Program-made: the position numbers and the translations under genes
In this document: positions 17,626 through 26,547 of the stretch, one piece after another
How the letters are laid out: the number at the start of each line of letters is the position of its first letter
Position numbering within the stretch: the first letter of the stretch is position 1
NCBI RefSeq assembly: GCF_019633745.1
Contig: NZ_CP037968.1
Span: 1,990,789-2,054,788, forward strand
Source of the DNA: Methanofollis formosanus
Lineage (GTDB): Archaea > Halobacteriota > Methanomicrobia > Methanomicrobiales > Methanofollaceae
DNA length: 64,000 nt
Direction of reading: 5' to 3'
Notes under the pieces: generated by a model
The model's input: the letters and a program-made list of their open reading frames with translations, nothing else
Databases searched by the model: none
Told to the model about the DNA's origin: nothing

Positions 17626-18786
17626 GTGGCTTCCTCAGGGATCCTCTTTGATATGGCAAAACGGAACGTGAGGCTCCACTTGGTCAGGTCGCTCCTCGCG
17701 GCAATCGGGATCGTCATCGGGGTGCTGGCCATCACGGCGATGGGGATGATGGGCGCCGCCCTCCAGCAGGCGGTCACCTCCGACCTCTCTGCGGGAGCCG
17801 ACAGCCTGATGATCTATCCGAAGATCGCGGCGGGTGATGGCGGCGGGATCACCGAGCGGCAACTGCGGGATATCAAGATGGCTGCCGGCCCGAACCAGGT
17901 GGTCCCGATCATGAGCGGGACAGACCGGATCGCCGTCGGTTCGGAGACCGGATATGCCCAGATCTATGGGCTTGACCCCGGCGACCTGGACGCCGTGACC
18001 GAGGTGGAGACCGGGGTCGCCTTCAGAGGGAGCGCGGGCGCTCTTGTCGGCCCGACGCTTGCCCGTGAGTATGACATGCGGGTCGGGAGCCGGCTCACGC
18101 TGGGCAAAGAGGGTGAGGAGCGGACGGTGCGGGTCGTAGGGATCCTGAAGGAGTCCGGCTTCTCAGGGACGATGATGACCGACAACGCTGTCCTGGTCCC
18201 GGAACGGTGGTACACCGCTGCTTATGGGGACGACGGCTACGATATGGTCCAGGTGGCGGTCAGTGACCTCGGCGAGATCGATCGGGTCAAGGAACGGGTC
18301 GAGGATAGAATGAACCGCCGGGAGGAGACGGTGACGATCTGGGACTCCCGGGCCTTCCTGGAGATGGTTCAGGAAGCGCTGGGGAGCATTTCGCTCTTCG
18401 TGATGGCAATAGGTGGGATCTCTCTGGTCGTGGCGGCGGTGAGCATCTTCAATGTGATGTTGATGTCGGTCAACGAACGGATCAAGGAGATCGGGATCCT
18501 CAGAAGTCTGGGTGCGCAGAAACACGAGATCACCCTGCTTTTCCTGTACGAGGCCGTGATCCTCGGGCTGATCGGTGCCGGTGCCGGCGCCCTCCTCAGT
18601 CTTGGAGGCGGCTATCTCCTCATACTCCTGATGGTACAGGACACGGCCTACTTCTTCACGGCCCAGACCCTCCTCTATGTTCCCTTCGGGATGGGGGTCG
18701 GCGTCGTGATCTGTCTGCTCTCCGGTGTCTACCCGGCGCTGCGGGCGGCCGCGCTCAATCCGGTCGATGCGCTTTCCGCCGAGTGA
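17626..18786 (+). CDS. ABC transporter permease, MacB/FtsX type
   Basis: 386 residues with the MacB architecture: an N-terminal helix (LVRSLLAAIGIVIGVLAITAM), a large extracytoplasmic MacB-PCD-like domain (about 45-255), and three C-terminal helices of the FtsX domain. The cytoplasmic motif NVMLMSVNERIKEIGILRSL joins helices 2 and 3. The protein ends in YPALRAAALNPVDALSAE, typical of the family. It starts with GTG directly after the ATPase stop codon; an internal ATG at 17653 is less likely. It is paralogous to the three permeases at 56328-60574. Confidence 0.92.
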   Translation: MASSGILFDMAKRNVRLHLVRSLLAAIGIVIGVLAITAMGMMGAALQQAVTSDLSAGADSLMIYPKIAAGDGGGITERQLRDIKMAAGPNQVVPIMSGTDRIAVGSETGYAQIYGLDPGDLDAVTEVETGVAFRGSAGALVGPTLAREYDMRVGSRLTLGKEGEERTVRVVGILKESGFSGTMMTDNAVLVPERWYTAAYGDDGYDMVQVAVSDLGEIDRVKERVEDRMNRREETVTIWDSRAFLEMVQEALGSISLFVMAIGGISLVVAAVSIFNVMLMSVNERIKEIGILRSLGAQKHEITLLFLYEAVILGLIGAGAGALLSLGGGYLLILLMVQDTAYFFTAQTLLYVPFGMGVGVVICLLSGVYPALRAAALNPVDALSAE

Positions 18787-18818
18787 GCGGGAGAAAAGGG
18801 GTTGGGTCGCGGGTCCGG

Positions 18819-19301
18819 TCAGGACCCTTCGGCGAGGATGCCGATATACCCCCGGGCCTCCTCGCTCTCTTTCTGGAGCACTTCTTCGGCGGCCTGCCGG
18901 CCGTCGTCGCGGCCGAGCCTGAGCAGGCACGCGGCGGCCGTCCACCGACAGAAGGTGTCGGTGTCGCTCAGCGCCTGGATCAGCGCTTCCACCGCCCGCT
19001 CGTCGCCGATCTCCTCGAGGGCCCAGGCAGCCGCGGTCCTGGTCTCAGGCTTTCCGGTGGCAAGGGCCTCGATCAGGGGTTCGACGGCCAGGCTTCCGGC
19101 TCTGGAGAGGCCCATAGCCGCTTCCCAGGTCTCTTCGCCCTGTCCTTCCTGGAGGATCGGGACCAGGTGTCTGACGCCCTGCTCTCCTCTTTTTCCAAGC
19201 TCCCATGCTGCGGTGAGCCTTTCGTGGGCAGTGCCTTCTCTGACAAGTCTGGCCAGTCCCTCGAGGTCACCGGTCGATTGCAGTCTCTCGATGGTTCTCA
19301 T
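18819..19301 (-). CDS. HEAT-repeat (PBS lyase-like) protein
   Basis: 160 residues made almost entirely of roughly 31-residue alpha-helical repeats (LTAAWELGKRGEQGVRHLVP; TRTAAAWALEEIGDERAVEA; CRWTAAACLLRLGRDDGRQA), matching HEAT/PBS-lyase-like repeats. Such proteins usually mediate protein-protein contacts; no enzymatic residue is evident. ATG 19301 has a GAGGAG site just upstream and is preferred over starts further 5' that lack one. It converges on the ABC permease gene with a 32-base gap. Confidence 0.8.
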   Translation of the reverse strand: MRTIERLQSTGDLEGLARLVREGTAHERLTAAWELGKRGEQGVRHLVPILQEGQGEETWEAAMGLSRAGSLAVEPLIEALATGKPETRTAAAWALEEIGDERAVEALIQALSDTDTFCRWTAAACLLRLGRDDGRQAAEEVLQKESEEARGYIGILAEGS

Positions 19302-19422
19302 GCTTCTCCTCGCTGTCCGCAGTATGCGGCGGCCCCTCTCACACGCCTCTCGGTTATCAAGATTTGCGAGGAGGTAACGGGTGGCGGCACTGCCATGCAG
19401 GAGGGCCACGCGACAAGTACGA

Positions 19423-19437
19423 AGCATATATATCCAG
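19423..19437 (+). promoter_or_regulatory. TATA box of the zinc-ribbon gene
   Basis: AAGCATATATATCC lies about 50 bases before ATG 19484, giving a leader of roughly 25 bases that contains a GGGTGA site. Confidence 0.55.
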
Positions 19438-19483
19438 AGGAAGTGCAGTCTCCATAGGGACCTCTGGACCCAGGGTGAACTCT

Positions 19484-19903
19484 ATGAGTGACATCAATAT
19501 CCATATCCCCTTCCCCTTTGACGATGACGGCTACATCGAGAGGAAATGTCCGACATGCGAGCGTACTTTCAAACTGCGGCTGGACGAGACCGAGGTCGAA
19601 CAGATCTCTCGGGCACGATTGAACTCATTTCATCTCCTCAACTCCAACCGGCTCTATACGCTGGAAGAGGACGAGGACCATGAGTCCACGTGCCCGTACT
19701 GTGGGTATTCCGCCCCAGTGACGCATTGGTGGACATACGAGCAGCGCAGTTACATTCAGGTCTATGCGAGCATGGTGATCAGGGAGATCCTCCTGCAAGA
19801 TCTGGCAGCAGGACGGACGGAGGGTGCAGGTCACTCGAAAGGGACCTATACCACCCGCCTGAACCTGACCGGCTTGCAAAATCTCCCGCTCCAGGTGCCC
19901 TGA
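19484..19903 (+). CDS. Zinc-ribbon protein of unknown function
   Basis: 139 residues. Two CxxC pairs (Cys22/Cys25 in KCPTCERTF and Cys70/Cys73 in TCPYCGYS) form a probable zinc ribbon with a long insert between the knuckles. The remainder is helical, with no membrane segment or other recognised motif. ATG 19484 is preferred because GGGTGA precedes it and a TATA box lies at the right distance. Upstream in-frame codons have no promoter or binding site. It may be a DNA- or RNA-associated protein; this is inference from the ribbon alone. Confidence 0.8.
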   Translation: MSDINIHIPFPFDDDGYIERKCPTCERTFKLRLDETEVEQISRARLNSFHLLNSNRLYTLEEDEDHESTCPYCGYSAPVTHWWTYEQRSYIQVYASMVIREILLQDLAAGRTEGAGHSKGTYTTRLNLTGLQNLPLQVP

Positions 19904-19933
19904 GCGGTTTCAGGCATACTTTTCTTATTTTAT

Positions 19934-20174
19934 GGCTTTGTAGAAATCATCTTGATGGTTCTCTTCGACGGGGGGCTTGCCGCCCCCCGAACCCCCCGCA
20001 CGAAGATAGGCGGGAGACTGCAACCCCTCTTTCATGGTCATTTCTCCGCCTTCCGCCCCAATCTTCATCCTGGGAGTCCGGGGACTCTCCCCCCGGCGTG
20101 AGCATGAGGGAAAGCGATGGATGAAGGTCACAGAGGGGTTGAGGTGATGAAAAGAGGATGTTTTCTACAGAGCC
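19934..20174. repeat. Dispersed intergenic repeat, copy B, with terminal inverted repeats
   Basis: Its ends are GGCTTTGTAGAAA (19934-19946) and TTTCTACAGAGCC (20162-20174), inverted repeats of 13 bases with one mismatch. Inside are a hairpin GGGGGG-cttgccg-CCCCCC (19970-19988) and the core ACCCCCCGCACGAAGATAGG (19991-20010). A second core lies in opposite orientation near 20055-20100. The 241-base unit sits between two convergent genes. Confidence 0.75.
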
Positions 20175-20191
20175 TATTTTATTGGTTTTTG

Positions 20192-20340
20192 GGCTTTGTT
20201 GAATTCACCATGAACCCCGGGCTCAAGCATACGCGATGATCATTTCTCGTCGCTGGATCGCTTTTTTTCAAGACAGAGGAATTGGTGAAGACCGTGTTCC
20301 ATCGCCGCCTCCGCCTATCCTCATCATGGAGGATCCCCGG
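20192..20340 (-). repeat. Dispersed intergenic repeat, copy C
   Basis: On the minus strand it reads core (ATGATGAGGATAGGCGGAGG, then CGGCGATGGAACACGG), a spacer with TCTTGAAAA, GCGTATGCTTGAGCCCGGGG and the end TTCAACAAAGCC. It matches copy I closely along its length. Its core end overlaps the 3' end of the MFS gene, whose TGA stop lies inside it. Confidence 0.75.
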
Positions 20341-21520
20341 CCCGGCCCCCCACCCCTCGCCGCATCCAGAGGTAGGCCATGCCTGCGAGTATCTCGACGA
20401 TCACCACGAACCCGATGATGTGGCCGACCGAAACCTCATAGAGGACGCCCATCACCGTGCTCCCGAGGAACCACCCGGCACCGTAGACCGCATAGATGAA
20501 CCCGAAGGCCTGCCCGCGCACGTCGGTGGCCGTCCGGTCGGCGAGGGCTGCCCGCATCACGGTCTCATGCAGTCCGACTCCGGCGCCCCAGATGGCGGTC
20601 CCGAGGATGACGAGAGTGGCCGAGCCACCGAAGGCGAGGACAGGGATGGCGAGGTTGACACACGGGATGAAGAGAAGGGCCTGTGTCCCGACACGGTCGT
20701 AGGTCCACCCGACGACGAGGGCGACGGCGGTGGAGGCGGTCATGGCGAGGGCATAGACGAGGGGGATCTGGGGGTCGGTGAGGAGGCCCTGGACTTTCAT
20801 GTGGTAGGAGATGAGGGGGAAACTGGCGAACCCGGCCATTGAGAGAAAGAGAAAGGTGGCGAAGGGGACGAACCGGCGGGGTTCGATGCTTCGGTCCATT
20901 TCGCTCTTCTCGAAGACCGCGGGGGTGGGGGCGGTCTCTTTCCCGATGAAAAGGAAGACGAAGAGGAAGGCGATCGGGAGGGCGAGCATGGCGAACCCGG
21001 CCTCGTAGCCCGCACCCCAGAGGACGGCGGCCGAGAGAACGAGGGGACCGATGATCGCGCCGACCTGGTCGAGGGCCTTGTGGACCCCGACGCCCCATCC
21101 CCGACCGACCCGGAACGAGGCGAGGGAGATGATGGTGTCGCGTGCCGGTGCCCGGATCGCCTTGCCGACCCGTTCGGTGACGATGAGGAGGGCGGCGGCC
21201 TCCCAGGTGGCGGCGACGGCAAGGAATGGGATAGCGATCAGGAGCCCGTACCCGATATAGACGGTCCGCCAGTAGTGTCTGGTCTGGTCGGCGTACAGCC
21301 CGGTGAGCACCCGCAGGCCGTAACCGGTGAACTCCCCGATCCCGGCGACAAGCCCGACGATGGCGGCCGAACCGCCGAGGGTGAGGAGGTAGGGGCCGGT
21401 AACGCTCCGGGCACCGTTCGAGACGATGTCGCCGAGGAGGCTGACGACCCCGAGGATGAGAATAAGCCTGAAGGCGTTCTGCCGTCGGGCGGCGCTCGAC
21501 GGCGGGCGGTCCTCCTGCAT
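20324..21520 (-). CDS. MFS transporter
   Basis: 398 residues with about 12 hydrophobic segments. The loop after helix 2 carries RVLTGLYADQTRHYW, a form of the MFS motif A (G-x-x-x-D), and the protein has two similar six-helix halves split by the acidic stretch near residues 195-210. The charged tail MRRGVGGRAGDPP is encoded by the edge of repeat copy C. ATG 21520 is chosen because the hydrophobic core begins soon after. The substrate cannot be told; multidrug or metabolite efflux is the usual role of such stand-alone members. Confidence 0.88.
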   Translation of the reverse strand: MQEDRPPSSAARRQNAFRLILILGVVSLLGDIVSNGARSVTGPYLLTLGGSAAIVGLVAGIGEFTGYGLRVLTGLYADQTRHYWRTVYIGYGLLIAIPFLAVAATWEAAALLIVTERVGKAIRAPARDTIISLASFRVGRGWGVGVHKALDQVGAIIGPLVLSAAVLWGAGYEAGFAMLALPIAFLFVFLFIGKETAPTPAVFEKSEMDRSIEPRRFVPFATFLFLSMAGFASFPLISYHMKVQGLLTDPQIPLVYALAMTASTAVALVVGWTYDRVGTQALLFIPCVNLAIPVLAFGGSATLVILGTAIWGAGVGLHETVMRAALADRTATDVRGQAFGFIYAVYGAGWFLGSTVMGVLYEVSVGHIIGFVVIVEILAGMAYLWMRRGVGGRAGDPP

Positions 21521-21611
21521 GCGGATGAATGGGGGATGGAGGGGAAATAGGTTGCTCTCTTTCGATGTATGTCGTGGGGCCGCGGTCGTGAGAGGGGGAC
21601 GGATGTCGGCC

Positions 21612-21662
21612 TGGTGCTCTCGCGAATATATTGTATAGAGTATATATTGGCACTGATGCAAA
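21612..21662. promoter_or_regulatory. Divergent promoter region
   Basis: An AT-rich patch with ATATATTGTATAGAGTATAT separates the MFS gene from the lipoprotein-like gene. It contains TATA-like sequences readable on both strands. Confidence 0.4.
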
Positions 21663-21705
21663 AAGAAAGAAGTATATTATCATTGAGATATTCTGGTGTG
21701 ATAGT

Positions 21706-22335
21706 ATGCGATTTCATCTCTCTATCTCTGGTTTCTGCTGCATCCTTCTGATCATTATCCTTGGATGCACTGCAGGGTGTGTCTCTGAAGAGGAAGAAAA
21801 AATGACTGAGGCGACGGCCCTTCTCGAATCTGCATGTGCCCATCTCGAGATATTGAACACCACCCAGGATTTTGATTCGGTTTATGTCGGGTCTATCAGG
21901 GCCGAGATGGCCGCTGCAGAGGTAGACCTCACCGAGGCCCTCACGATCCTGGAGTCGATATCCTATGAATATCTCTCTCTAGAGGAGAGAGAAGGAATGG
22001 ATGCCCTGAAGGTCATATGTCAGGTCGACATCGATCTCTGTGAGATGGTGAGAGGTGATTTCTGCGACTTCGTCGATCATTGTCAGAAGGCATCGCTTGC
22101 GACGGATGGGGGGGCGGCGATTGATCATCTTCGTGAGGCTAAAACGGCCCTCGTAAGGATGAAAGATAAAATATCTTTGATGCGGACGAAGATTGATGCG
22201 ATTGATGTAGATGCCCTCCCATCGGACATAAAAGGGGATTTTGTCGGGGTGAAGATCTTTATTCAAGAATTTGATAAATCTCTTGAAGAGTGGATCGCGA
22301 TGATGGATCAGGTTTTGAATGTACCCGGCCCCTGA
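21706..22335 (+). CDS. Lipoprotein-like secreted helical protein
   Basis: 209 residues beginning MRFHLSISGFCCILLIIILG, followed by CTAGCVSEEEE. The hydrophobic segment ending in a small-residue-Cys pattern resembles a lipobox. The mature part is acidic and predicted helical, with no recognised domain. GC content is visibly lower than in neighbouring genes, as seen in its ATT, ATA and AAA codons, which may reflect recent acquisition. ATG 21706 follows a GGTGTGAT site; upstream in-frame starts would hide the signal segment. Confidence 0.65.
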   Translation: MRFHLSISGFCCILLIIILGCTAGCVSEEEEKMTEATALLESACAHLEILNTTQDFDSVYVGSIRAEMAAAEVDLTEALTILESISYEYLSLEEREGMDALKVICQVDIDLCEMVRGDFCDFVDHCQKASLATDGGAAIDHLREAKTALVRMKDKISLMRTKIDAIDVDALPSDIKGDFVGVKIFIQEFDKSLEEWIAMMDQVLNVPGP

Positions 22336-22429
22336 GTGGCGTCGGGATCTCCTCTCCGGCCCTCTCTCACTTTCACGCCCCGCCCCGATCCCTTCATCTC
22401 GCTCCGGCGCCCATGAACTCTCAGAGATC

Positions 22430-22615
22430 ATGCCCCTCTATCTGGTAGAGCACCACGACCCCCGCCTCGGCACCATGGTGCTTGCTTCCTCTTGGGATCT
22501 TGCCGGGGCCCAGGCCGAGCGGGTGCGTCTGGCTGCGGTCTTCGGGTACTCGGGGCTGCGGCTCAGGAAGGTTTTCGACGCCGCCGTTCAGATCGGTTCG
22601 AGGTACCAGCGGTAG
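22430..22615 (+). CDS. Small hypothetical protein
   Basis: 61 residues (starting MPLYLVEHHDPRLGTMVLA) with a compact alpha/beta-like pattern and many charged residues. No signal peptide or motif is recognised. Its 3' end overlaps the end of the convergent beta-propeller gene by 28 bases. It is supported by codon pattern and an ordered protein-like sequence only. Confidence 0.5.
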   Translation: MPLYLVEHHDPRLGTMVLASSWDLAGAQAERVRLAAVFGYSGLRLRKVFDAAVQIGSRYQR

Positions 22616-23823
22616 GTGAAGGCCGTACTTTCTCCGGCTTCCCAGCCGTACACCGCACTTGTCCAGGTGCCCGGGGCAACCCCGCCGTCGCGGCTGAAAC
22701 GCACCCGCACCGCTCCATTTGCTTCTCCGTCGTCTTTGTCTCTGAACCTGAAGACCGACCCGTCGGGTCCGGTGATGAGGAGGAGAAGAGAACTCGTATC
22801 GTCGTCCCAGTTCAGGTCGACCGAGGCCCCGGCCATTCCTGTCGGCACCCCGGTCGCAAAGAAGACATACTCTCCCGTGGCGATCACTCCGCTGTACTCC
22901 TCGTCCACGCCGCCCCCCTCATTCTCTCCGCTCTCCACGACGTATCTGCTGCTTCTATCTCTTGCCTCGCTCCTGTCCAGCGGGAGAAGACAGAGGTCTG
23001 TCCCGCCCGGTTGTCGTTCGGTCCAGAGGAGAAGGTCGCCGGAGAGGGATGGGGAGGGTTCGTTCATGGCCCTGATTTCCAGGGATGGGGACAAAGATGT
23101 GCCGTTGAGGGCGGCGAGGCGGACCCGCCAGGTGCCGTCACGACTTTCCTGCCAGACGACCCGGTCCCCCGAGACGACCGGTCGACTCTGTTCCGCCGGT
23201 CCGGTGGCGAGCGCCCGTTCCTCCCCGGTGACCAGGTCGGCGAGGTGGATGTCGGCGGTACCGTCCCGCCGGTCTTCCCAGACGACGGCATGCCCTGATA
23301 ACCAGGGCCGGCGTTGGTTCCCGGGTGCGGTGCAGACCGCGGTCTCGGTGCCGTCGGTGAGATTGTACAGGAAGATGTCGCTCTCACCGTTCTGTGTCCG
23401 TTCGTATACCAGATGATCCCCTCCGACGACGGCGTGCCCCTCTTCCCAGTCGTTTGTCGGGAGGGGAAGGCGCGTTCTTTCCGGCCCGGTAAGCCAGGCC
23501 AGGCCGGAGTTGTCCGTCTCGATCCAGGCGATGCGGTCGCCTCGCACCGGGACGCCGCTGTTCCTGCGGGCGGTCAGCGTCCCGGCCACGGGGTCATAGG
23601 CGAGGATGTCCCAGTCCTGGTGGCCGGGGGCATACCACACGACCAAGCCATCACAGAGGACCGGGTCGACTCCGGTAGGTGCCCCGGGGGCGAGGAGAAC
23701 AGGATGGCTGTCAGGGAGGACGCAGAGGGTGACCGCCCAGCCGTCCGTACCGGCCGCCTGAGCCGGAGCGGCGAGGACGAGGAGGAGGGCGAGCACTGCC
23801 GCGGCCTGGCCTCGGCGGGTCAT
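22588..23823 (-). CDS. Secreted TolB-like beta-propeller protein
   Basis: 411 residues: a signal peptide (AAVLALLLVLAAPAQAAG) followed by six or so propeller blades with repeated motifs such as GDHLVYERTQNGESDIFLYN, SGHAVVWEDRRDGTADIHL and SGDRVVWQESRDGTWRVRL. The C-terminal part (about 310-411) is a jelly-roll-like domain with DGSVFRFRDKDDGEANG. No membrane anchor is visible. The start overlaps the stop of the upstream propeller gene (ATGA), so they are translationally coupled. Binding partner is unknown; envelope protein interaction is the usual role. Confidence 0.82.
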   Translation of the reverse strand: MTRRGQAAAVLALLLVLAAPAQAAGTDGWAVTLCVLPDSHPVLLAPGAPTGVDPVLCDGLVVWYAPGHQDWDILAYDPVAGTLTARRNSGVPVRGDRIAWIETDNSGLAWLTGPERTRLPLPTNDWEEGHAVVGGDHLVYERTQNGESDIFLYNLTDGTETAVCTAPGNQRRPWLSGHAVVWEDRRDGTADIHLADLVTGEERALATGPAEQSRPVVSGDRVVWQESRDGTWRVRLAALNGTSLSPSLEIRAMNEPSPSLSGDLLLWTERQPGGTDLCLLPLDRSEARDRSSRYVVESGENEGGGVDEEYSGVIATGEYVFFATGVPTGMAGASVDLNWDDDTSSLLLLITGPDGSVFRFRDKDDGEANGAVRVRFSRDGGVAPGTWTSAVYGWEAGESTAFTYRWYLEPI

Positions 23824-25679
23824 CGCCGTACCGTCCAGGCCAGAGAAAGCAGTGCGACGAGAGCGGCGGCGGCACCGAAGCCCGGACTCCCGGGTACAGC
23901 CTCTGTATCGCCGGAAGCAGGGGTATCCGGCCTCCCGATCTCTGTCTCAGCCGCGGCGCTCCGGTTCAGGAACTCCGGTGCCGAAAGGATCGTCTCCTCT
24001 CCCGTGGTGAGGTTGTACATCTTGATCTCGTTCCTGTCCTTTCCTCTCTCGATCCATGCGACCCGGTCGCCCGAAATGGTTGGAGAGGTGAAAGGGCACT
24101 CTTTCGAGAGCAGCGTCCTGACCTCGCCGTCTCTGGCATCCAGCATGCGGAGGTGATACATCTTTCCGTCCTCCTTCTCCTGCCAGATGAACCGCCCGCC
24201 GTCGGCCTGGAAGCCCAGATGATCAGGTGTCCGTGCGACTTCTCTGGGCTGGTCATTCCCTGGAACTCGCATCATCACCGCATATTCGTCCCCTGCCCTC
24301 TCGGCCCAGACCCCATATCCCTCCGAGACCGCAGGCCACCCGTGCCATCCGGTTTCGGCGGAGAGATGTTCCATCTTCCCGGTCATGGTGTCGTAGGCGA
24401 CCACCCGCCCGTTGCCTTTTCCATCCTGCTCTTCCCAGACGACGAGGCCGCCCGAGGTCCGGGGGTTGTACGGCGTCCACCCCTCTTCAGAGGGGTATGC
24501 CTCACCGGTCCCGGTGCCGAGGTCGTACCCGACGATCCTCAGGCTGTAGGTGAGGGCCTGATCGTCTCGCTCCTTCCAGACGACGAGGTCGCCATCGACG
24601 GCGGGCATTCGCGGCCCCCGCTTCGATTCTGTCAGATCGGTCGTCTCGCCGGTGGCGATGGTGTACGCGAAGAGGTTCGTACGGCCGGACGAACTATAGT
24701 TCTCCGCTTTTCCGACCCAGACGAGATGTCCGGCTGAGAGCGCCGGCGGCGAATGGGGATCGAGAGCGGTGCCGGCATCGACCTGGGTGGTCGATCCGTC
24801 CTCCACCGCGACGAGGTAGAGGTGGTCGGGGTCGGTGGCCAGGTTGGTCCAGACCAGCCGGTCGCCGGCGAAGGCGAGGAATGCGGGGTTGTATTCCTGC
24901 CCCTGCACGGTCCTCTCGACGGTGGCGAGGATCCGGCTCTGCTCCTGATCGATGAGGGTGAGGAGATGGTCGCCGGTGTCGAGGCGCCCGGTGTCGAGGA
25001 CGAATGACCAGGTTCTGCCACCGTATCCGGCCTCGACCGTCGTCTCCCCCTCTGCAACGAGTCTGGCCGGGTCAGTTCCGGCCTCGAGCCCACCCTCGGT
25101 CAGTTCATAGGTGAGGACGGTGCCGGGCGCGAGGTTGGTGGTGCCGGAGACGGTGATCGTCTCCCCATGCTCCCAGACCACAGGAGCGTCGACATCGGCC
25201 CAGGGTGGATACACTGGCACGACGAGTCTGACGACGTCGTCGTCGCCCTTCCCGTTCTCGAAGGTTCCGGTCAGTCTCCCGGCCAGGCCGGGCATGGCCC
25301 AGACGAGAAAACCGGCGCCTTCGGGGGCGATGACCTCGCCTCTCTCTCCGTCATTTCTGAAGGTCACCGCGGGATTTCTGTCTTCGCCGGCGTCCTGGAC
25401 GAAGAGGGTGTAGCTCCCTTCTGCGTCACGGGTTGACTCGACGGTCCAGGAGAACCTCCCATCTTGGCCGGTCTCCAGATGATCGCATGTGATCGTTCCC
25501 CCTGTCACTGCCCAGACCCACACACCCCCTTCGCGGTCGGTCTGCCCGGTGACGGTGAGCGTGTCGCCTGCGGCAAGGGCGACGGTGTCCGCCCCGGCCT
25601 CGAGGTATGCTCCTGCCGGTGCAACCATCCAGAAGACTGCGGCAATCCAGAGAAGTCCAAGTTTTTCGATTCTGTTCAT
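23820..25679 (-). CDS. Surface beta-propeller protein with PGF-CTERM-type sorting tail
   Basis: 619 residues: a signal peptide (LGLLWIAAVFWMVAPAGA), two Ig-like beta domains (about 25-245) and a propeller (about 260-570) with blades such as AGDRLVWTNLATDPDHLYLV and SGGLVVWEEQDGKGNGRVV. The C terminus GSPGFGAAAALVALLSLAWT, then VRR, is a PGF triplet plus helix plus Arg cluster, the archaeosortase-dependent PGF-CTERM signal. It is thus probably lipid-anchored outside the cell, while the overlapping downstream propeller lacks an anchor and may bind it. Confidence 0.85.
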   Translation of the reverse strand: MNRIEKLGLLWIAAVFWMVAPAGAYLEAGADTVALAAGDTLTVTGQTDREGGVWVWAVTGGTITCDHLETGQDGRFSWTVESTRDAEGSYTLFVQDAGEDRNPAVTFRNDGERGEVIAPEGAGFLVWAMPGLAGRLTGTFENGKGDDDVVRLVVPVYPPWADVDAPVVWEHGETITVSGTTNLAPGTVLTYELTEGGLEAGTDPARLVAEGETTVEAGYGGRTWSFVLDTGRLDTGDHLLTLIDQEQSRILATVERTVQGQEYNPAFLAFAGDRLVWTNLATDPDHLYLVAVEDGSTTQVDAGTALDPHSPPALSAGHLVWVGKAENYSSSGRTNLFAYTIATGETTDLTESKRGPRMPAVDGDLVVWKERDDQALTYSLRIVGYDLGTGTGEAYPSEEGWTPYNPRTSGGLVVWEEQDGKGNGRVVAYDTMTGKMEHLSAETGWHGWPAVSEGYGVWAERAGDEYAVMMRVPGNDQPREVARTPDHLGFQADGGRFIWQEKEDGKMYHLRMLDARDGEVRTLLSKECPFTSPTISGDRVAWIERGKDRNEIKMYNLTTGEETILSAPEFLNRSAAAETEIGRPDTPASGDTEAVPGSPGFGAAAALVALLSLAWTVRR

Positions 25680-25833
25680 CCCATCACTCCCTCGTTTCTT
25701 CGTGTTCCGGGGACCGGCGCCGGCATCCCACTCCTGATCTCGGCGATGGTGTTATAAACGATCTCTGTGTCTCGTCTCTCCGGGTCAGGGCCGATCGGGA
25801 ACCTTTATGGTCGGCAAAGAGGTATGGGCACCT

Positions 25834-26547
25834 ATGCGACAGCATGGGGTCTTCTTCGTCCTTCTCGTGCTCATGGCCGTCCTGCCGGCATCAGGATTTT
25901 CCGTCTATGAGGTCGCCCCCTGGGGCGGGGCCGCCCCTGCCGGTGCCGGCGTCGCGCCGGTGCCACTCGCCTGGTGGGAGGTGCCGCTCCCGCTCCTTCT
26001 CCTCTTTTTCATCCTCCCGTTTCTCCCGGTATCCTGTTTGGGGTTATTCTGGGTGCTGAAGGTCTGTGTGTCCCTTGGTTTCAGGCAGGTGCACCGAGAC
26101 GCCCTGCTGGCCAACCGGACGCGGCGCCAGGTCTACGACCATGTCAGGGCACACCCGGGGGTCAGGTTCGCCGTCCTGTGTCGTGACCTGGGGATGAACC
26201 GCGGGACGCTCAGGTATCACCTCGCCGTCCTCGAACAGTTCGGGGCGATCACGGTCTGGAAGAACGGTCGGGCGGTGGGGTACTTCGAAAACTCAGGAAA
26301 ATATTCAGAATCCGAACGTCGGGCACTCGCAGGTCTGAGCGAGACCGAACGGGCGATCTGCACGATCCTCACCGTCTCGCCCGGATCGACGAGAAGCGAG
26401 GTGGCGCTCAGGCTCGGGGTGGCGACTTCGACGGTCTCCTGGCATATCGGCAGGCTCGCACGCCGCGGCGTGGTGGCGGTGAAAAGAGAGGGTCGGGAGG
26501 TCAGGTACGATCTCTGTCCACCGGCGTCTCTGGCCGTCAGGGAATGA
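25834..26547 (+). CDS. Membrane-tethered double winged-helix regulator
   Basis: About 237 residues. An N-terminal signal-like helix (GVFFVLLVLMAVLPASGF) and a second helix (LPLLLLFFILPFLPVSCLGL) precede two winged-helix domains. One is at about 85-150 (RRQVYDHVRAHPGVRFAVLC, then LGMNRGTLRYHLAVLE), the other at about 170-230 (TRSEVALRLGVATSTVSWHI). This is the layout of archaeal membrane-bound wHTH sensors. A GAGGT site precedes ATG 25834; ATG 25807 is the alternative. It is divergent from the beta-propeller pair, whose expression it may control. It overlaps the convergent DUF1835-type gene by 11 bases. Confidence 0.82.
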   Translation: MRQHGVFFVLLVLMAVLPASGFSVYEVAPWGGAAPAGAGVAPVPLAWWEVPLPLLLLFFILPFLPVSCLGLFWVLKVCVSLGFRQVHRDALLANRTRRQVYDHVRAHPGVRFAVLCRDLGMNRGTLRYHLAVLEQFGAITVWKNGRAVGYFENSGKYSESERRALAGLSETERAICTILTVSPGSTRSEVALRLGVATSTVSWHIGRLARRGVVAVKREGREVRYDLCPPASLAVRE

